From contig JAEPQB010000001.1 of NCBI GenBank assembly GCA_017640725.1, positions 124,001 through 188,000 on the forward strand: a DNA stretch of 64,000 nucleotides, given 5' to 3'. The notes under the pieces are model-generated. The model was not told the origin of the DNA. It was given only the letters and a program-made list of their open reading frames with translations, and ran no database searches. The translations under genes were made by a program, and so were the position numbers. This document shows, piece by piece, positions 63,137 to 64,000 of the stretch. Source of the DNA: Kordiimonadaceae bacterium. Its GTDB lineage: Bacteria; Pseudomonadota; Alphaproteobacteria; Sphingomonadales; Kordiimonadaceae. Position 1 is the first letter of the stretch. Each line of letters begins with the position of its first letter.

Positions 63137-63913
63137 ATGTCTTTGACTGATGAATTTACCAGTGGTCAGCAAGCCATGCTGCAAACAACCAATCTTCGAA
63201 AAACCTTTGATGGTGTCGTCGCACTCGAAGGCCTTAACATTAGCGTCAAACCGGGGGAAACCCTTTGTCTTTTGGGGGCAAACGGTGCTGGCAAGACAAC
63301 CACCATCAATTTGCTGCTCGGGTTTCTTGAGCCGACATCAGGCGAAGCGTTTGTCAATGGCCGCAATGTTGCCGAAGAGCCGGTTGAGACGAAACGGGAT
63401 CTTGCCTACATCCCGGAACAAGTCGCCTTATATCCCTCCCTGTCTGGCCTGGAAAATCTGAAGTATTTCGCCGCACTTGCAGGCCAGGACAGCTATTCGG
63501 ACGCAGACCTTTACGCATTCATTGAGCGATCCGGACTGTCAAAAGAGCAAGCCGACCGATCTGTTTCTGCATACTCGAAAGGCATGCGTCAGAAAATCGG
63601 AGTCGCCACCGCGCTCGCCAAACAAGCCAAAGCCTTCTTGCTGGATGAACCCCTGTCTGGCCTTGACCCAAGCGCCGCCAACGAGTTCGCCCGACTGGCC
63701 GGTGAACTGCGCGCGAGCGGTGCAGCAATTCTGATGGCAACACACGATATTTTCCGGGCAACAGAACTTGCTTCACGAATCGGCATCATGAAAGCCGGCC
63801 AACTGGTCGAAGAACTGGACCCACAAGCATTGCATGGCAAAGAGATCGAAGCCATTTACCTCAATCACATGCGCACTGATCACGCCGCACCTGCCAAAGG
63901 AGCTGCAGCATGA
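63137..63913 (+). CDS. ABC exporter ATPase (ABC-2 type)
   Basis: A 258-residue ATPase. LLGANGAGKTTTINLLLGF (Walker A), AYSKGMRQKIGVATAL (signature) and FLLDEPLSGLDPSAANE (Walker B) are intact. The sequence resembles the NosF/CcmA-like branch that pairs with ABC-2 permeases. The next gene begins inside its stop codon (ATGA), so they are coupled. Confidence 0.92.
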   Translation: MSLTDEFTSGQQAMLQTTNLRKTFDGVVALEGLNISVKPGETLCLLGANGAGKTTTINLLLGFLEPTSGEAFVNGRNVAEEPVETKRDLAYIPEQVALYPSLSGLENLKYFAALAGQDSYSDADLYAFIERSGLSKEQADRSVSAYSKGMRQKIGVATALAKQAKAFLLDEPLSGLDPSAANEFARLAGELRASGAAILMATHDIFRATELASRIGIMKAGQLVEELDPQALHGKEIEAIYLNHMRTDHAAPAKGAAA

Positions 63914-64000
63914 TCAAAGCCATTATTTGGAAAGAGCTGCTGCAGTATCGGCGTGATGGCCGAATACTCGCTGTATTGCTTATCACGCTCGCGCTCGGTT
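63910..64000 (+). CDS. ABC-2 type permease, N-terminal fragment cut by the window
   Basis: Thirty residues visible: MIKAIIWKELLQYRRDGRIL, then a hydrophobic stretch. The WKELxQxxRDGR opening is typical of ABC-2/NosY-like permeases. It overlaps the ATPase gene by four bases. Confidence 0.75.
   Translation, partial: MIKAIIWKELLQYRRDGRILAVLLITLALG

Overview
The window is a gene-dense, moderate-GC bacterial chromosome segment. I read it as alphaproteobacterial, probably a marine heterotroph of the Kordiimonadales/Rhodobacterales type. This is inferred from the plant-type glutamate-cysteine ligase, the PAS_5-type protein, the Oar-like TonB receptor, the ALDH16 gene beside deoC and the general gene style. 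No rRNA, tRNA, insertion sequence, integrase or CRISPR array was seen. Genes are chromosomal in character and sit in short operons.

Layout. 0-9.5 kb: a partial membrane protein and a CPBP-type protease, an M16 zinc protease lipoprotein, a PAS protein, a MarR/S41 peptidase pair, acetoacetate CoA-transferase (scoAB), and a WYL regulator divergent from a VOC protein with a clear shared operator. 9.5-20 kb: DUF418 protein, serine hydrolase, pyrophosphatase, ubiA, rsmE, cysteine dioxygenase, glutamate-cysteine ligase and an isoquinoline-oxidoreductase-like molybdenum hydroxylase pair. 20-33 kb: small regulatory and redox genes, a chemoreceptor, D-glycerate 3-kinase, uvrB, aspartate aminotransferase, an EamA transporter, an SdpR/SdpI-like pair, Dps and a large unrecognised membrane protein. 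34-39 kb: M19 dipeptidase, MFS transporter, PbgA/YejM-like sulfatase-fold protein and a RutR-like TetR regulator.

The main story runs from 38 to 62 kb. It is a nearly complete nucleoside capture and catabolism locus. It holds a large TonB receptor, a BMP-type ABC importer (binding protein, double ATPase, two permeases), cytidine deaminase, thymidine phosphorylase, phosphopentomutase, uracil and purine phosphoribosyltransferases, purine nucleoside phosphorylase, an exported adenosine deaminase, an NCS2 permease, deoxyribose-phosphate aldolase, an ALDH16-type aldehyde dehydrogenase and thymidine kinase. Deoxyribose would leave as glyceraldehyde-3-phosphate plus acetaldehyde, and the aldehyde dehydrogenase is well placed to take the acetaldehyde.

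Three 16-bp sites related to TTGAC-N6-GTCAA lie in front of the TonB receptor, in the bmp/upp divergent promoter region and on the deoC promoter. They closely resemble the published E. coli RutR box, TTGACCAnnTGGTCAA. The TetR gene next to the TonB receptor resembles RutR along its whole length. The most interesting hypothesis here is therefore a RutR-type regulon that has been expanded to nucleoside uptake and breakdown, including an outer-membrane receptor.

The right edge (61.8-64 kb) has a PepSY membrane protein, a small His/Cys-bearing exported protein and the start of an ABC-2 export operon cut by the window end.
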